Shown: positions 1-12,055 of the stretch, one piece after another
How the letters are laid out: each line of letters begins with the position of its first letter
Numbering within the stretch: the first letter of the stretch is position 1
Assembly (NCBI GenBank): GCA_033439255.1
Contig: CM065884.1
Span: forward strand, 992,001 to 1,056,000
DNA from: Hericium rajendrae
Taxonomy: Eukaryota > Basidiomycota > Agaricomycetes > Russulales > Hericiaceae
Direction: 5' to 3'
DNA: 64,000 nucleotides
The notes under the pieces: model-generated
What the model was told of the DNA's origin: nothing
The model's database searches: none
What the model saw: only the letters and a program-made list of their open reading frames with translations
Position numbers and translations under genes: made by a program

Positions 1-2578
1 ACTGACAGGAGGCGGTTGATCAAATGGCTGGAATCTCCCTGTCGACTGCATCTGCCCATAACCATGGTGATGAGCCTGAGCCTGAGCTTGAGCCTGCGCC
101 TGCGCCTGCGAGACCATTGGAGAACTCGCCGCAGAACTTGAATGCGGATGGAATGACTGCTGCTGCTGGTATGCCGACCACGGCGATGACGGAGAAACGA
201 CGTCGCTGGGGCTGTACATCGATTGGTGGTTCTCCGCGGCACTGAGTGGACTTGCTCCCACACGAGGACTCGAGCCTGAGCTGAGACCTTGCTTTCCACC
301 TCGTGCAAATCCAAATCTCGACATCCTCCGAGAAGGATCATCATCAAGAGCAAGACGACGTGCTGCCGCGTTCGCATCTGTATCCGAACTATCGTTGAAA
401 GGATTGAAGGACCCGGTGTACGATGCGGAGCTTGATGGTTGGCGTTCGTTGGGATCATAGATGGAAGAAGGGGTATGCGGAGGGAAGCCAAGGCCAGGAG
501 GGCTCATGAGCGGATTGGGCGTGAGCTGATTTCCGCTACGGAGTGCAGGGAACGCATCCACGAAGCTGCCCGAGAATGGCACGGTACTACCAGGCGGGTC
601 CATTTCTTGCAATGCATCTAGGTCTTCGGCGCCAGCGAGCTTGGGATCGAGGTTAAAGCTGAAACCTCCAAATTTGCCGTCGCCACCCGTGAGCGTCTGG
701 AGTGTACGATCGAAATCTGGGAACGGGCTGACACCTGTCGCGGGGAGTGCAGACTCGCGCCGCGCTTTGACGTCGTTGAGAAGCGCCTGGACTTGGGTTG
801 ACATCTGATACGTCGGGTTGTTCGGGTTTGCGCGGTTAGGAGGAGGAAGCCCGGGAGGAGCGGATAGGCCCGGTGGAACATCTGGCACGGCAGGAGGTAT
901 CGCAGGGGTCATCGCAGGGGTCACTGGCTCGGGCGAGACAGAGGATGTTGCCAAACCCTGTGATCCTGAACCAAAGTCGGATTCTACCGCAACTGAGGAA
1001 GCAGGCGAACGTGGTGGAAGAGGCGGAGGCGGCGCTTTTGATTTCGCTGCCCTCGCCGCTGGGGTTGATGGTCTGGCTCCACCGGCTGGCGTCGATGGTC
1101 GTGACGAGGACGCAACCGACGAGGGCCTCGCTGTAATAGTGGCTGAAGGCGGCTTTGCTTCTTTGCCTTTTGCAGTGGGTGTTGCCTCGTGATCTCGCTC
1201 GCCAGCTGGTGTTGCTGCGCGAGGTCGAGCTAGCACATTACGGCGTGAAGAGCGAGCCGCCGTGATATTGGTATTGTTATGCAGCGCAGTCGACGTATGC
1301 GTAGTATTAGTGGCACCTTTGGCCCATGAGGCGGAACGAGGCAGGCGAGCTAAAAACGATCGTTCAGCTAGATGTATGTGATTGGATTGAAGTGTGGGCA
1401 ATTTACCTGACGTATCATCGGGCTTTTTGCCCAGCACAACTGTCTTCCTGGCCGTTTCCGTGTCCTTGATGGTATGCTGCCTGCGTCTTCGTCAGCAACA
1501 GAGTTAAGTAAAGGTGATGAAACGCGACTCACAAGGTTGACAAGTCCTCCTTCGTAAAGCAATCCTTCTCATCTCCCCACTCGTGGAGATTCATGCAACT
1601 GTGGTCCGTACAACTGGCGCCACGCAGAAATGCCATGCAATACTTCGTCGTGCCATAGCTCGCACGCATTACCTCGTTGCCGCCACCTGGCGACGCCGTC
1701 CCGTCCACCGCTGCGATACAGCGAGCGGCATCCTCCCGCCGATGGTATGTGATATACAACCCGACTACGGGTGTCTGTCCGCCAGGCGGGGAACGCTTGA
1801 CGAGTAGAATCTTTGAGATCCGCCCGTATTGCCCGAAATACTCATTCGAACGCAACGTCGGTATAAGCTGCCAATGGTGTGTTAGTCAACGCGCATATAG
1901 TCCAAAGAACGAGAACGGACCTCTTCTTTCGCAAATCGTGGGCCGATACCAATTACATAGACAACGTTGCGCTGAACCACGCGCACGTTGGCAAGGTGGC
2001 GGCGACCAAGGGCATCGAGTTCCTTGCGCTCACGCTCCCTCTGCTTCTTCTGCTGGGTTAAGCGCCGATGGCTGCACAACGCCAGATGTCAGAAAAGTTG
2101 CTTAAGAAAAATCGACAGCTAGCTCAACGCACTCGTCTTTGTTGACAGGCTTGAATTGAACAGCCTCATCAGAGTACTCCCTCCTACAAGCAGGGCACTT
2201 CTTATTGAGGTTCTCCTTGATGTGGTGCCAACAGAAACGGCAAATCTGTGCGCAAAACAGTGTTCAGTCGGCGGGTTTCAGGCGCATTACATAAGACGTA
2301 CTTGGTATCCACACTGGCAAGGCTTGAAGTTGAGGTCGGATACATCCATCTCTTCGAGACAGAGCGGGCATTCCGCCGCCTCCTGCACAGATCAGACGGT
2401 GATCAACATGCCGTTCATCTCATAGAAAGCCACAATAAACCAGACGTACCTCTTCATCGCTCCAGTACGCGTCCTGGACGCCAGTCAAAACCGATGATTT
2501 GCTTTGGAGAGCGACACTTGCATGCACGACAGGTGCGGGTAGAGAAGGGTGTAATTTAGTCGCGGACATCGTTGGCAT
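1..2578 (-). CDS. NOT4: CCR4-NOT E3 ubiquitin ligase Not4/CNOT4 (3' end beyond window)
   Basis: Not4 is the RING E3 ubiquitin ligase of the cytoplasmic CCR4-NOT complex, acting in mRNA decay and co-translational quality control. After splicing, the N-terminus (about residues 40-95) carries a C4C4 RING with CPLCLEEMDVSD, CGYQICRFCWHHI and CPACRREY, split over exons between about 2450 and 2100. An RRM follows around 1530-2080 (VYVIGIG, then GRISKILLVKRSPPGG and VGLYITYHRREDAARCI). Next comes a CCCH-like segment, YCMAFLRGASCTDHSCMNLHEW. The remainder, 1-1350, is a low-complexity Pro/Ser/Ala-rich tail with a Gln-Ala run near 70-110, usual in fungal Not4. The start at 2578 (MPTMSATK) is the first ATG of the exon; the ATG at 2569 is an alternative. 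There are at least five introns. The stop lies outside the window. Confidence 0.93.
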
Positions 2579-3215
2579 CGCGATGTAGCAGCTGGGCAGG
2601 TGCTGATGAGGGGGAAGAAGAAAGAGGGATATTTGGGCGGGTTCAGAGGACGGCGACAAAGGGAGGACAGCGACGCGACAATGAGGCAGGCTCAAGCTTT
2701 TCTTCCCACGCTCCAGAGACCTCTGACACCCTGGTGAGGACAACAGCCACCATTCTCTATTCTCGTATTTTCTCGATTTTCGATCGTTCTCGTAGATTAT
2801 TTCAGCACCTGGCCATCCATCCAGCGATCGCAAGAGCCGGTATCCTCTGGTAAATGTGGAAAAGCCACACCTACAGCAACTGCAGTAGAATATCCATAGC
2901 GGATAGTCTACGAACAGTGGTCAGCGTTTCGAGTAGCCTCAATGAGCTCGTATGCCGTTTATTCGGGGGGACGCGGTATCTTCGCGGAATTCTCAGTTCA
3001 GGCGCTGTCACACAACGTGGAAGCTTGGAACATGATGCGGAACTTCATCAGCCGAAAAGACTGACGGCACACTACTATGAAAGCCCCGATGACCCGCGTT
3101 GATGAACCAAGGTGAGATCCGACGAACAGCTGAACAATGGGAACATAATGAGATAGCAAGAGTGAATAGCTATACAGTGAACAAATACATCAACAAACGG
3201 GTCTCCTCCGGAGGC
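2579..3215. other. intergenic, NOT4 upstream region
   Basis: This gap lies between the NOT4 start and the 3' end of the PDCD5 homologue. Short open frames occur on both strands but none resembles a known family. It should contain the NOT4 promoter; I see no clear TATA box. Confidence 0.5.
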
Positions 3216-3861
3216 TTAGATATCAAAATCATCGTCATCATGTCTCTCTCTTCGTTGGAACTGCAAGACACTCATCAGATCGGGCTGGTCAGAGATGTGA
3301 GATCATGATGCATACCACGATAGCCCCCTTCTTCGCAGAAGATTTAGAATTCGCCTCCTCCGCCTGTGTTAGATGACAGACGGACATGGATGAACGATCA
3401 AACAATGGAGAGAACCGCGACATACCTGCTCCAAGAGCTCGATGAGCTGCTGCTCTGTTACTCGAGCCCGCAATTGCCCCGTCTGCGCCATTCGCAGGAG
3501 AATGGACTCCATCTGCCGCGATCGATCTGGGGACACCAGCGCAATTCTGGCCACTGCGACACGGACATCAAAGCGTCAATGGCATCGCCGATCGGTACCG
3601 CGTCGGACGGGGCGTACAAGCCATACGAAATGGAGCACTAGAGTAAGCAGCGTACCAGGAAAAAAAAATAGATTTAAGCATACGTCGTTCTCGTGCAGCC
3701 GAGTCGAGCACAGTAGCGAGCATATCTCTGCGCATCTGCTCCTCGTTCTGTCTCTTGGCTTCATCTTCCCCCGTGCCCTCTCCTGGGGCACCGCCAGACT
3801 CTTTCTGCTGCAGCTGGTTTAGGCGGGCCGCACGAATGGCGGCGAGTTCTGCATCACCCAT
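3216..3861 (-). CDS. PDCD5/TFAR19 family protein
   Basis: A small nuclear and cytoplasmic protein homologous to human PDCD5 and yeast Ymr074c. The family binds DNA and chaperonins and is linked to apoptosis. Four exons splice cleanly. Exon 1 from 3861 gives MGDAELAAIRAARLNQLQQK and ends in ARER. Exon 2 gives LARIALVSPDRSRQMESIL and ELLEQ. Exon 3 is about 16 residues ending KKGAIV. The last exon is FQRRERHDDDDFDI with stop TAA at 3216-3218. The product is about 132 residues, the usual family length. The helical core with the VSPDRSRQMESILLRMAQ stretch and the acidic C-terminal DDDDFDI are diagnostic. Introns of 50-130 nt all have GT-AG ends. Confidence 0.92.
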
Positions 3862-4740
3862 TGTGGTCGGGGTATTTCGTGGAGGGATAAGAAGAAAGAA
3901 AGAGAAGAAAGGATGTGTCGAACTCGCAAGTTGCGCGAGGCCTCTCTGGGGCCAGAGGGGGTCACGTGCAGCACCCGCCGCCGGAACAAAACGCAAAAGT
4001 TCGAGGGCGTTCGGGAACTAGAAGTGTCCTGTCCGGATTGTCCGAACTGTCCAATCTGTCCGTCTGAGTCTGTCTCAGTGGACAGAACTGTCCGTCCGCG
4101 CCCGATCGGGCCCGATCGGAGACAGGCATCCGTGACGGGTAACCCTAAAGGAGGCGCCTACCCCCTAGAGTAGGGTTGGGCATTACACAAGCATTGAGCG
4201 CCGGCAACCTGGCGCCCGAAATTCCACGCAGCGCTGGTCCACCCCGAGCTGCTCAACTGTGACCTCGCATAGATCTGCTCTTGCAGCAGCAGAGCTCCAC
4301 ATTTCTGTACTATGGATTGTAGCAGCTGCAAGGTCTACATGCTCCTCATTGAGGTAGGCCTTCCTCACAGCTGTTTGCACGTCTGATTCCAGCTCAGAAA
4401 CCACTGGCCACGTACCAACAGCATGCGCAAACTGTACGCCAAAGCCGAGCTGAGCCCGCTCCCGAGCGCAGACATGCCCGTGCACCTTCGTGGATGAGGG
4501 GTGTGAGGTGGAAGTCAACAACGCAGAGGACCGGCGAGTATTTTGTGGTGCGCTGCCCCCTTCTCTTGCACAGTGTCACTCAGCTCAGCGGTGTATTTCT
4601 GCACTTACAGGATGACAATGACATCGTGTCTGAAGCCGAGGACAATGGGAATCAGTGTGGTTGACGCCTTCCATCTCATTCCTTGTGTATCAAACTTCAT
4701 TCCTGTGCGTGCCTTCCCATGGCACTAACCCCCAAATCCC
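3862..4740. other. intergenic with unclassified coding remnant
   Basis: No recognised gene. A 112-codon open frame on the minus strand (4183-4521) reads like real protein in part, for example AVGTWPVVSELESDVQ and AEMW-like TEMWSSAAARADL, but I cannot assign it to a family. It may be another decayed host gene at the edge of the pseudogene cluster. A short imperfect repeat at 4024-4098 is listed separately. Confidence 0.35.
4024..4098. repeat. imperfect short tandem repeat, TGTCCG-type unit
   Basis: TGTCC recurs about every 9-10 bases (GTGTCCTGTCCGG, TTGTCCGAAC, TGTCCAATC, TGTCCGTCTG), followed by the inverted form GGACAG. A similar array lies at 17567-17671, so the two may be remnants of one repeat family. 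No function is evident. Confidence 0.5.
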
Positions 4741-5275
4741 ACAGACGAGGGCACGAGCAATTCTCTGCAGCATTGCTGAATATCGCATGGCCAGTGCATG
4801 TGACTGTGCCGTCATATTCAGTGCATCACTTGATGGCATCGTATGTATGTTTGGTCTTGTGCACTATCATAACTTCTACACATTCACCTCATCAGAGCCT
4901 GTGCAGTTCTCCAGTCTCGCAGTCGACCCGAGTGGCGAGGCCGTTGCTGTGGGCTCGACAGACTCGTTCAAAGTCTTCCTGTGATCCTTACTGGCAAGCT
5001 GCTCATGCTCCGCAAGTGTGCTTGCATTTTTGCTGACCGTAAAAGTGCTTGTGAGCAGCTCGTGGGACAAGACTGTGCATATGTGGAACATGTTCACATG
5101 CACACGTGCGGTCGAGCTTTTCACGCTGAGCATGGATGTGCTCGCACTCATGTTCCGGTCGGATGGGCAGGAATTCATCGTCGTGAACCTCGACGGGCAG
5201 CTGTCATTTTTTTCGACAAATCTCGCGCAGGAGACGGGTGTCATCGAGGGCCAGCTTGACATCGTTGGCAGGTGG

Positions 5276-5698
5276 TGTCACGGATCGCTCCATTTCTCTC
5301 CGCCTTCTTCTCTGCCATCAAGGCATCGCGTCGGTCATGTGCTCCAGCAGCCCCATCACATGTTCACTTCCTCACATGACCTGGGGCTATCCTTCACCCA
5401 TGCCCTTGTTCCCCTTTGGGACATCCTATTGTTCTCCCTCCCATTGTTCTCCTTTTGGCCACCATTGTTCTCACTCTATTGTTCGACCCATTATGGTGTC
5501 CATTGTTCTTTTCCCATTGTCGTCCCAGTACTTATAGGCTCCCTGTCGCTCGCCTATTTCCCTAGATTGTCCATTTCGTCTGTACCGTACTGTACCTCCA
5601 ATACAGGTCACTGCGCTGCTAGTCGCTCTCTGCTCTCTCACTCCCATCATCGCTGGTGACTTGGGTGGTTCTCTGCTGTCTACGACCGAGTCTTGACA
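5276..5698 (+). repeat. 5' LTR of the Ty3/gypsy element
   Basis: This 423-bp terminal repeat starts TGTCACGG and ends GTCTTGACA. It contains several copies of a CATTGTTCT-type motif and a TATA-like CTTATAGG. I see no difference from the 3' LTR. The sequence just after it, CCTGGACAATCTC, is the expected primer-binding position. Confidence 0.95.
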
Positions 5699-6936
5699 CC
5701 TGGACAATCTCTCATACACCCGCCTCACCTCCCTACTATCGCCCATCATACCTTTCTTCTTTGAACCCTTCACCGCCGACATCTTCACCGAATCCCGACA
5801 TCCATTCCATCAACCTCATCTCCCCTTTCCCATCGCCAACACCATCGAGGGCAGTGCACTCATCCCCCTCCTCCGCTATTGTGCTGTGAAGCGTTGGGAA
5901 GCCGAAGGAGTTTGGTTTCGATTGAGGTCGTGGAAACCACGTGCAGGTGCTATCTCCATTGCCTTATACGTTCGAATTCGAGTTTCCTTTGACGTCGACT
6001 TGCAAGAATTCACGTTCGGTGCTTCGGATATCGCTTACCACTGTCGCCAACCCAACCGAGGATCCCCTGCAAGTATCCTACCATCGACCTCATTCCCCTT
6101 TTGCACACTAGGTTTCTTCACCCCAGAACCCTCGCCTGAGCCTGTGTGGGCCAGAGAACGCCTCGGCCACCGATTCCTCAGAAACCCGTACTCGGACCCC
6201 CTGTACCCTCGTGCTCTTGGTCGTCGCCCAGTCGCGGCTGACTTCTTCTAGACCTCACCATTGATCCCACCGACCCCCGTTTCCAGACCACAGAACCATA
6301 CCCACTTGGCGTCTTTGCCTCGCTCGACGAATACTTCATCTACACCCTTTCTGGCATCGTTCGAATAGACTTCGTCACTCCGGACGACGACGACGACGAT
6401 CCCGCACAGTGGTACTTCGCTGATCGTGACGACCAGGCAGACCTCGAGCTTAACGACTTCGACGTCGCAGCTACAGAACACCGCCGCCAACACCCCGCTA
6501 CCCCGCCACTTCCCACCGTCGCCCTTCCTAGTGCAGATTCTCCCCTGCTCGCACCACCCCACTTGTTGTTCCCCCAGGTATTACCTTCAACCCGGTAACC
6601 AACAACTACTACGCATACCGCTCCGACACCAATCGGCTTGTAGTCAGTTGGAGACCCAGCCTCGTAGAAGAAAGTGACCTGTGGTTTTGGCAGGCCAGTA
6701 CCCTCTTCTTAACCACTGCAGAACTCGCACTCTCTCAAGCAGTTATAGAGAATCTCGCTCAGCAACAAGCTACCCGCCTCGATACCCTTCGGGCCCCACT
6801 ACCACCACCTGTTTCGACGCCTACCCCAGTACCAGTCCCCTCACCTGCTCCACCCGTTGCCGCTGTTGCATCGACATCCACCGTCAACGTCAAACCAACC
6901 ATTGCCACAGCTCCCCCTGTTCCGCCGCCCGACGAC

Positions 6937-7926
6937 ATGTCCAACCCCGAGATCGGCGTCAAACCTGCTCCCTTTGAGGGAGATCGTTCCAAGTCCAAGG
7001 AATTCCAGCTGCGTATTCGCTTATTCCTTCGTGCCAACTCCGTCAGGTATAAAGAGGATACCGCCCAGATCTCCCTCTTCCTCGACCTCTGCCAGGGCCC
7101 TATTGCCGGCCAGTGGGCCACCCAGCGTGTCGAGGAGATCCTTGAGGATGACGATCTTGTGGCTGCAGCCACATCTCCAGCCCATGTCCCTCGCTATGCC
7201 AACCTCACTGCCCTTCGAACTCGCTTCAATTTGGACTTCTCCCCCCTTGACGACTCCAAGGATGCCTCCCATGCCATCCAGACCCTCCAGATGGGCACGC
7301 GCCCGGTAGTCGACTACATCACCGAGTTCGAGTCCTTCGCTCCTCGCACCGGCTACAACGATGTGGCCCTGATCGATTGGTTCCTGCATGGCCTCAACAG
7401 CGCCTTGCGAGATGATTGCCAGCGCAGCTACCCCACGCCCACCACCCTGGTTGAGTGGAAGGCAAGGGCCCGGGACAGGAATGCTGCCTACCTCATGCGC
7501 ACCCGGTTCCAGAGTCCCCGCCCTACAACTGGGCGCGCCCCGGTGAGCACTCGCTCCCCTCAGTCCACATCTACTGGCCGATCCCGCACAGTTGCTGCTA
7601 CAGGTGCCCCACTGCCCAAACTCTCGGAGCCTGACCGTGAGCGTCTCAGGCGTGAGGGTGGTTGCTTCCGCTGCCGCCAGAAGGGCCATGGCTTCCGCGA
7701 CTGCCCCCTCAATGCCGACTCCAACCCCCGTGCCCCAATCCCTCGTGTCCGAGCGCTAGAAACCGGCTCTGCCCCGGGAGTAGCTCCAGAAGATGCAGCC
7801 GCCGCCCTCGCTGTCCCCGCCATCAACAGGTCCATCGCCGACTTATCGTCGCAGTTGAAGGACTTGAGTGAGGAAGAAAGGGAAGAGGCAAAAGCTGCAT
7901 TAAAGGATATGGTTGAGGGTTTTTAA
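6937..7926 (+). CDS. gag region of the Ty3/gypsy element
   Basis: This 329-residue retrotransposon gag-like frame has the capsid-type segment FEGDRSKSKEFQLRIRLFL near its start. Later come a basic linker and a zinc knuckle CFRCRQKGHGFRDC near residue 245. It ends in an acidic helix. It packages element RNA in the family. Treated here only as part of the mobile element. Confidence 0.85.
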   Translation: MSNPEIGVKPAPFEGDRSKSKEFQLRIRLFLRANSVRYKEDTAQISLFLDLCQGPIAGQWATQRVEEILEDDDLVAAATSPAHVPRYANLTALRTRFNLDFSPLDDSKDASHAIQTLQMGTRPVVDYITEFESFAPRTGYNDVALIDWFLHGLNSALRDDCQRSYPTPTTLVEWKARARDRNAAYLMRTRFQSPRPTTGRAPVSTRSPQSTSTGRSRTVAATGAPLPKLSEPDRERLRREGGCFRCRQKGHGFRDCPLNADSNPRAPIPRVRALETGSAPGVAPEDAAAALAVPAINRSIADLSSQLKDLSEEEREEAKAALKDMVEGF

Positions 7927-8572
7927 AGCGCCCCCCGGTCACGTCGTCCGTGGGTGGCAAGAAACATTTCTTTGATCCGTCGAATCGCTTCTCTGTACTA
8001 TCCGACCCCTGTGAGCAATCGTATCCATCGTCTTTGCGCATGTCCGCTATCACGCCCAACCGTCAGACACCGTCCATTACGCTCCAGGCCAAGATTATCA
8101 CTACCCCGATCAAGAAACAAATCGACGCTGAGGCACTTCTCGATAGTGGTGCAGAAGGCATCATTATGCACCCCGAGTTTGCCAAGAAACACCAGTTCCC
8201 CCTCAAGAAACTCCCTAAACCCTTTCCCGTTCGCAATGTGGACAACTCCGAAAACATCATGGGCTGGGTCCGCTATTCAGTCAACCAGAACATCCGCATT
8301 TACGCCAAGGACTCGACGTCCTTCCATGAGGAGACAGCTGAGTTCTATCTCGTTGATATTGGTGACTACGACATTATCCTTGGGACCGATTGGTTACAGG
8401 AACACAACCCTGAAATTGATTGGGTCTCTCGTCGTGTCGACATGACTCGCTGCCCTCCCTCTTGCACTCTGAATAAACCCCCAGTCAAGAACCTGTCCAC
8501 TCGCACTGAACGCCGCCACTCAGCCCCTCGTCCACCAGTCCTCAGCACTGCTGCAGTACTGCTCCCCCCACC

Positions 8573-11500
8573 TTGCCCCCTCCATTGCTCCCACTGCCCC
8601 CACCATTTGTTGCTGCTCCCCTTCCCAAATACGTGATCCCCGCTCGCCGAGTCCAAGGTGTCCGCCTTCGCCGCATCCACCTGTCCAAAGTCCCTGCACG
8701 TCTATTCACTGAGGACGATGACCCCCGACCTAATGTCGATGACGACTGGGTTGAAGAGGGCCTTCGTCTAGCTGGTGTTCTCCCTGACTGGGACACACCA
8801 CCCCCACCAGACGACGACCCCGACTATCAACACACCATCCGTATCCGTCGCTCTTTCACCAATGCTCAGAAACTGGCGGAGCGCGTGGCCACTCGTGTTG
8901 CAGAGAAGTCCTTTGCTGAGATGGTTCCCCCTCAGTATCAGGATTTCCAACCCGTCTTCGACGAGGAATCCTCCCATCGCCTCCCCGAACGTCGCCCTTG
9001 GGATCACGCCATTGACCTGAAAGATGGTTTTGAACCCCGTTCATGCAAGGTCTATCCCATGGCTCCTACCGAGCAGGAAGACCTTGATTCATTCCTTGAT
9101 GACCAGGTCAAGAAAGGCTACATCCGTCCTTCCAAATCCCCTATGGCAAGTCCCTTCTTCTTTATCAAGAAAAAAGATGGAAAACTACGCCCCGTCCAGG
9201 ACTATCGCACCCTCAACAAAGGCACCATCAAGAATGAATATCCCCTGCCCCTCATCTCTGAACTCGTTGACAAGCTCAAGGGTGCCAAAGTCTTCTCCAA
9301 GATGGACGTTCGTTGGGGTTACAACAACGTTCGCATCAAGGAGGGCGACGAATGGAAAGCCGCCTTCAAAACCAACCGCGGTCTCTTTGAACCCCTGGTG
9401 ATGTTTTTTGGTCTTACCAACTCCCCTGCCACGTTCCAAGGAATGATGAATGAACTTTTCAAGGATCTCATCGACACGGGCAAAGTCGTCATCTACATGG
9501 ACGATATCCTCATTTTCACCGAAACCCTCGAAGAACATCGCGACCTTGTGCGCAAGGTCCTCCAACGCCTCCAGGACAATGACCTCTTCCTCAAACCAGA
9601 GAAGTGCTCGTTCGAGCAGCCCTCAGTTGAGTTCCTCGGTCTCATCGTCTCCCATAACACGCTCGCCATGGACCCCGTCAAGGTTGCAGGCATTGCTGAA
9701 TGGCCTGCCCCTCGTAACGTCAAGGACGTCCAGTCCTTTGTTGGCTTTGGCAACTTCTATCGACGCTTTATCCAGGACTTCTCCAAAGTTGCTCGTCCCA
9801 TGTTTGACCTTACCAAGAAAGACCATCCTTGGGCCTGGTCTGCTGAATGTCAACATGCCTTTGAGGCTCTTAAAGCTGCGTTCACCTCGTCCCCAGTCCT
9901 TATCATGCCTGACCCGTCCAAACCCTACCTGGTTGAGGTCGATGCCTCAGACTATGCCACAGGAGGTATCCTATCCCAGCGCGGGGAGGACGAGCAATGG
10001 CACCCTGTTGCTTACATCTCCAAGGCCTTCACCGCCCCCGAACGCAACTACGACATCTATGACAAGGAACTCCTGGCCATCATCCGCGCCCTCGAAGCCT
10101 GGCGCCACTACCTGGAAGGTTCTCCCCATGCTGTGGAGATCTGGACCGACCATAAGAACCTGGAATACTTCAAGTCTGCCCAAAAGCTGAGTCGTCGTCA
10201 GGCTCGCTGGGCTCTCTTCCTCACTCGTTTCGACTTCACCCTGATCCACAAACCCGGTATTCATCACCGGCCAGATGCCATGTCGAGACGACCTGACCAT
10301 AGAGAGGGGGTGGACGACGACAACTCCGATCGTGTCCTCCTCGACCCCAAGTACTTCCAGATCCGTGCTACACGTCCAGCTGCTGTCAAGTCCATTGGCA
10401 ATGCTGATCTTCGCCAACGCATTCGCAATGCCAAGACCAAGGACATTGAGGTTGTTCAAGCCCTTGATGTGATCCTGAACAATGGTCCTCGTTCCCTCGT
10501 CAAGAACCTCCAAGAATGGAACTACGAGGATGGCCTCATCCTCTTTCGTGGCAAAGTCTACATCCCTGCTGACAAGGACCTTCGTCGGGACATCATCAAG
10601 CTGCATCATGACACCCCCATGGCTGGTCACCCAGGACGCTACAAGACCTATGAGCTCCTCAGTCGCAACTACTGGTGGCCCGGTATGTCTGTCTTCGTTC
10701 GTGATTATGTTGATGGCTGTGCTACCTGCCAGGCCACCAAGGTTCAAAATCACCGCCCTCATGTTGAAACAATTCCCAATGCCATCCCTACCCGTCCCTT
10801 CCAAGACATTACCTCGGACTTCATCGTCAAACTCCCAGAATGCCAAGGCTATGACTCCATCAATGTGGTCGTCGACCGTTTTACAAAGCATGTCTCCTTC
10901 ACTCCTTGTAAAGAGACCATTACCAGTGATGGCACAGTCGACATCCTTTTTGACAGGATTTATCGGAACTACGGCCTCTGGGAACGCCTCATCTCTGATC
11001 GTGGCCCACAGTATGCAGGCAAAGTCATGCGTGGTGTCTTCGACAAACTTGGTATCAAGTCCTCCCTCAGCACTGCCTATCATCCACAGACCGACGGCGA
11101 GTCAGAACGCGTCAATCAAGAACTCGAGCAGTTCCTTCGTACCTTCTGCAACTACCGTCAGGATGATTGGGTCCAATGGCTCCCTTATGCTGAGTTCTCG
11201 CACAACCACCGTATCCACAGCGCCACTAACCGAGCTCCATTTGAAATGCTCCTCGGCTATATTCCCACTGCCATCCCCACTGTCAACCCCACATCGTCTA
11301 CACCCGCTGTCGAGGATCGTTTCCGTCACCTCGAACAACTTCGCACTGAGGTCCAGGCCAGCCTTCAAACAGCTGCTGATCTCATGAAGCGCAACAACCA
11401 GGACCATATGCACGACACCATCCACTTCCAGGTTGGTGACAAGGTCTGGCTCGATGGCAAGAACATCAAAACCACGCGACCCAAAGCTAAGCTTGCTGAT

Positions 11501-12055
11501 CGACGCCTGGGACCTTTCGAAATCACTGACGTCCTGGGCCCAGTCTCTTATCGACTGAAGCTACCGCCCACCTGGCGTATTCACCCGGTGTTCCACACAT
11601 CCCTGTTGTCCCCTTACAAGGAAACCGACGCTCATGGTCCCAACTTCCCTGCACCACCACCTGACCTTGTGGAGGGCGAGGAAGAGTACGAAGTTGAGTC
11701 TGTCCTCGATGCTCGTCTCACCCGGAACAAACGCGGCATTGAATATCTCGTCAAATGGGCAGGCTACCCTGATTCGGAAAATCAGTGGCTTTCACGTACC
11801 TCCCTTTCCAATGCCCATGGTGCAATCACCGACTTCTACACCCGCCATCCGCATGCACTCAAGGCTCCCAATCTTCGTGGACTCATCTACCTCGATCCCG
11901 TCCATGCTCATCACGCACTCCAGGCGAAAGTGCGTCTTAGAGAGGGGGTGATGTCACGGATCGCTCCATTTCTCTCCGCCTTCTTCTCTGCCATCAAGGC
12001 ATCGCGTCGGTCATGTGCTCCAGCAGCCCCATCACATGTTCACTTCCTCACATGA
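8573..12055 (+). CDS. pol region of the Ty3/gypsy element (RT, RNase H, integrase, chromodomain)
   Basis: This long frame of 1160 codons ends just inside the 3' LTR. The reverse transcriptase shows YMDDILIF at its catalytic centre, followed by RNase H (VEVDASDYATGGILSQ). The integrase has an H-H-C-C head (HHDTPMAGHPGRYKTYELL, then CATC) and a DDE core (DFIVKLP, SDRGPQY, TDGESERVN). The C-terminal chromodomain contains YLVKWAGYP. Gag and pol lie in different frames, as in many relatives that use frameshifting or read-through. Confidence 0.9.
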   Translation: MPPPLLPLPPPFVAAPLPKYVIPARRVQGVRLRRIHLSKVPARLFTEDDDPRPNVDDDWVEEGLRLAGVLPDWDTPPPPDDDPDYQHTIRIRRSFTNAQKLAERVATRVAEKSFAEMVPPQYQDFQPVFDEESSHRLPERRPWDHAIDLKDGFEPRSCKVYPMAPTEQEDLDSFLDDQVKKGYIRPSKSPMASPFFFIKKKDGKLRPVQDYRTLNKGTIKNEYPLPLISELVDKLKGAKVFSKMDVRWGYNNVRIKEGDEWKAAFKTNRGLFEPLVMFFGLTNSPATFQGMMNELFKDLIDTGKVVIYMDDILIFTETLEEHRDLVRKVLQRLQDNDLFLKPEKCSFEQPSVEFLGLIVSHNTLAMDPVKVAGIAEWPAPRNVKDVQSFVGFGNFYRRFIQDFSKVARPMFDLTKKDHPWAWSAECQHAFEALKAAFTSSPVLIMPDPSKPYLVEVDASDYATGGILSQRGEDEQWHPVAYISKAFTAPERNYDIYDKELLAIIRALEAWRHYLEGSPHAVEIWTDHKNLEYFKSAQKLSRRQARWALFLTRFDFTLIHKPGIHHRPDAMSRRPDHREGVDDDNSDRVLLDPKYFQIRATRPAAVKSIGNADLRQRIRNAKTKDIEVVQALDVILNNGPRSLVKNLQEWNYEDGLILFRGKVYIPADKDLRRDIIKLHHDTPMAGHPGRYKTYELLSRNYWWPGMSVFVRDYVDGCATCQATKVQNHRPHVETIPNAIPTRPFQDITSDFIVKLPECQGYDSINVVVDRFTKHVSFTPCKETITSDGTVDILFDRIYRNYGLWERLISDRGPQYAGKVMRGVFDKLGIKSSLSTAYHPQTDGESERVNQELEQFLRTFCNYRQDDWVQWLPYAEFSHNHRIHSATNRAPFEMLLGYIPTAIPTVNPTSSTPAVEDRFRHLEQLRTEVQASLQTAADLMKRNNQDHMHDTIHFQVGDKVWLDGKNIKTTRPKAKLADRRLGPFEITDVLGPVSYRLKLPPTWRIHPVFHTSLLSPYKETDAHGPNFPAPPPDLVEGEEEYEVESVLDARLTRNKRGIEYLVKWAGYPDSENQWLSRTSLSNAHGAITDFYTRHPHALKAPNLRGLIYLDPVHAHHALQAKVRLREGVMSRIAPFLSAFFSAIKASRRSCAPAAPSHVHFLT

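Noticed and set aside
818-1192. Glycine-rich plus-strand frame over NOT4
   Set aside because: Antisense shadow of the Pro/Ser-rich NOT4 tail.
5018-5659. A 213-codon frame running from PWP2 remains into the LTR
   Set aside because: It is a chance fusion of pseudogene sequence with the terminal repeat, which has similar open frames at its other copy.
9971-11083. A 370-codon frame antisense to the retrotransposon pol
   Set aside because: It is the reverse shadow of the reverse transcriptase/integrase coding region and has no family signature.
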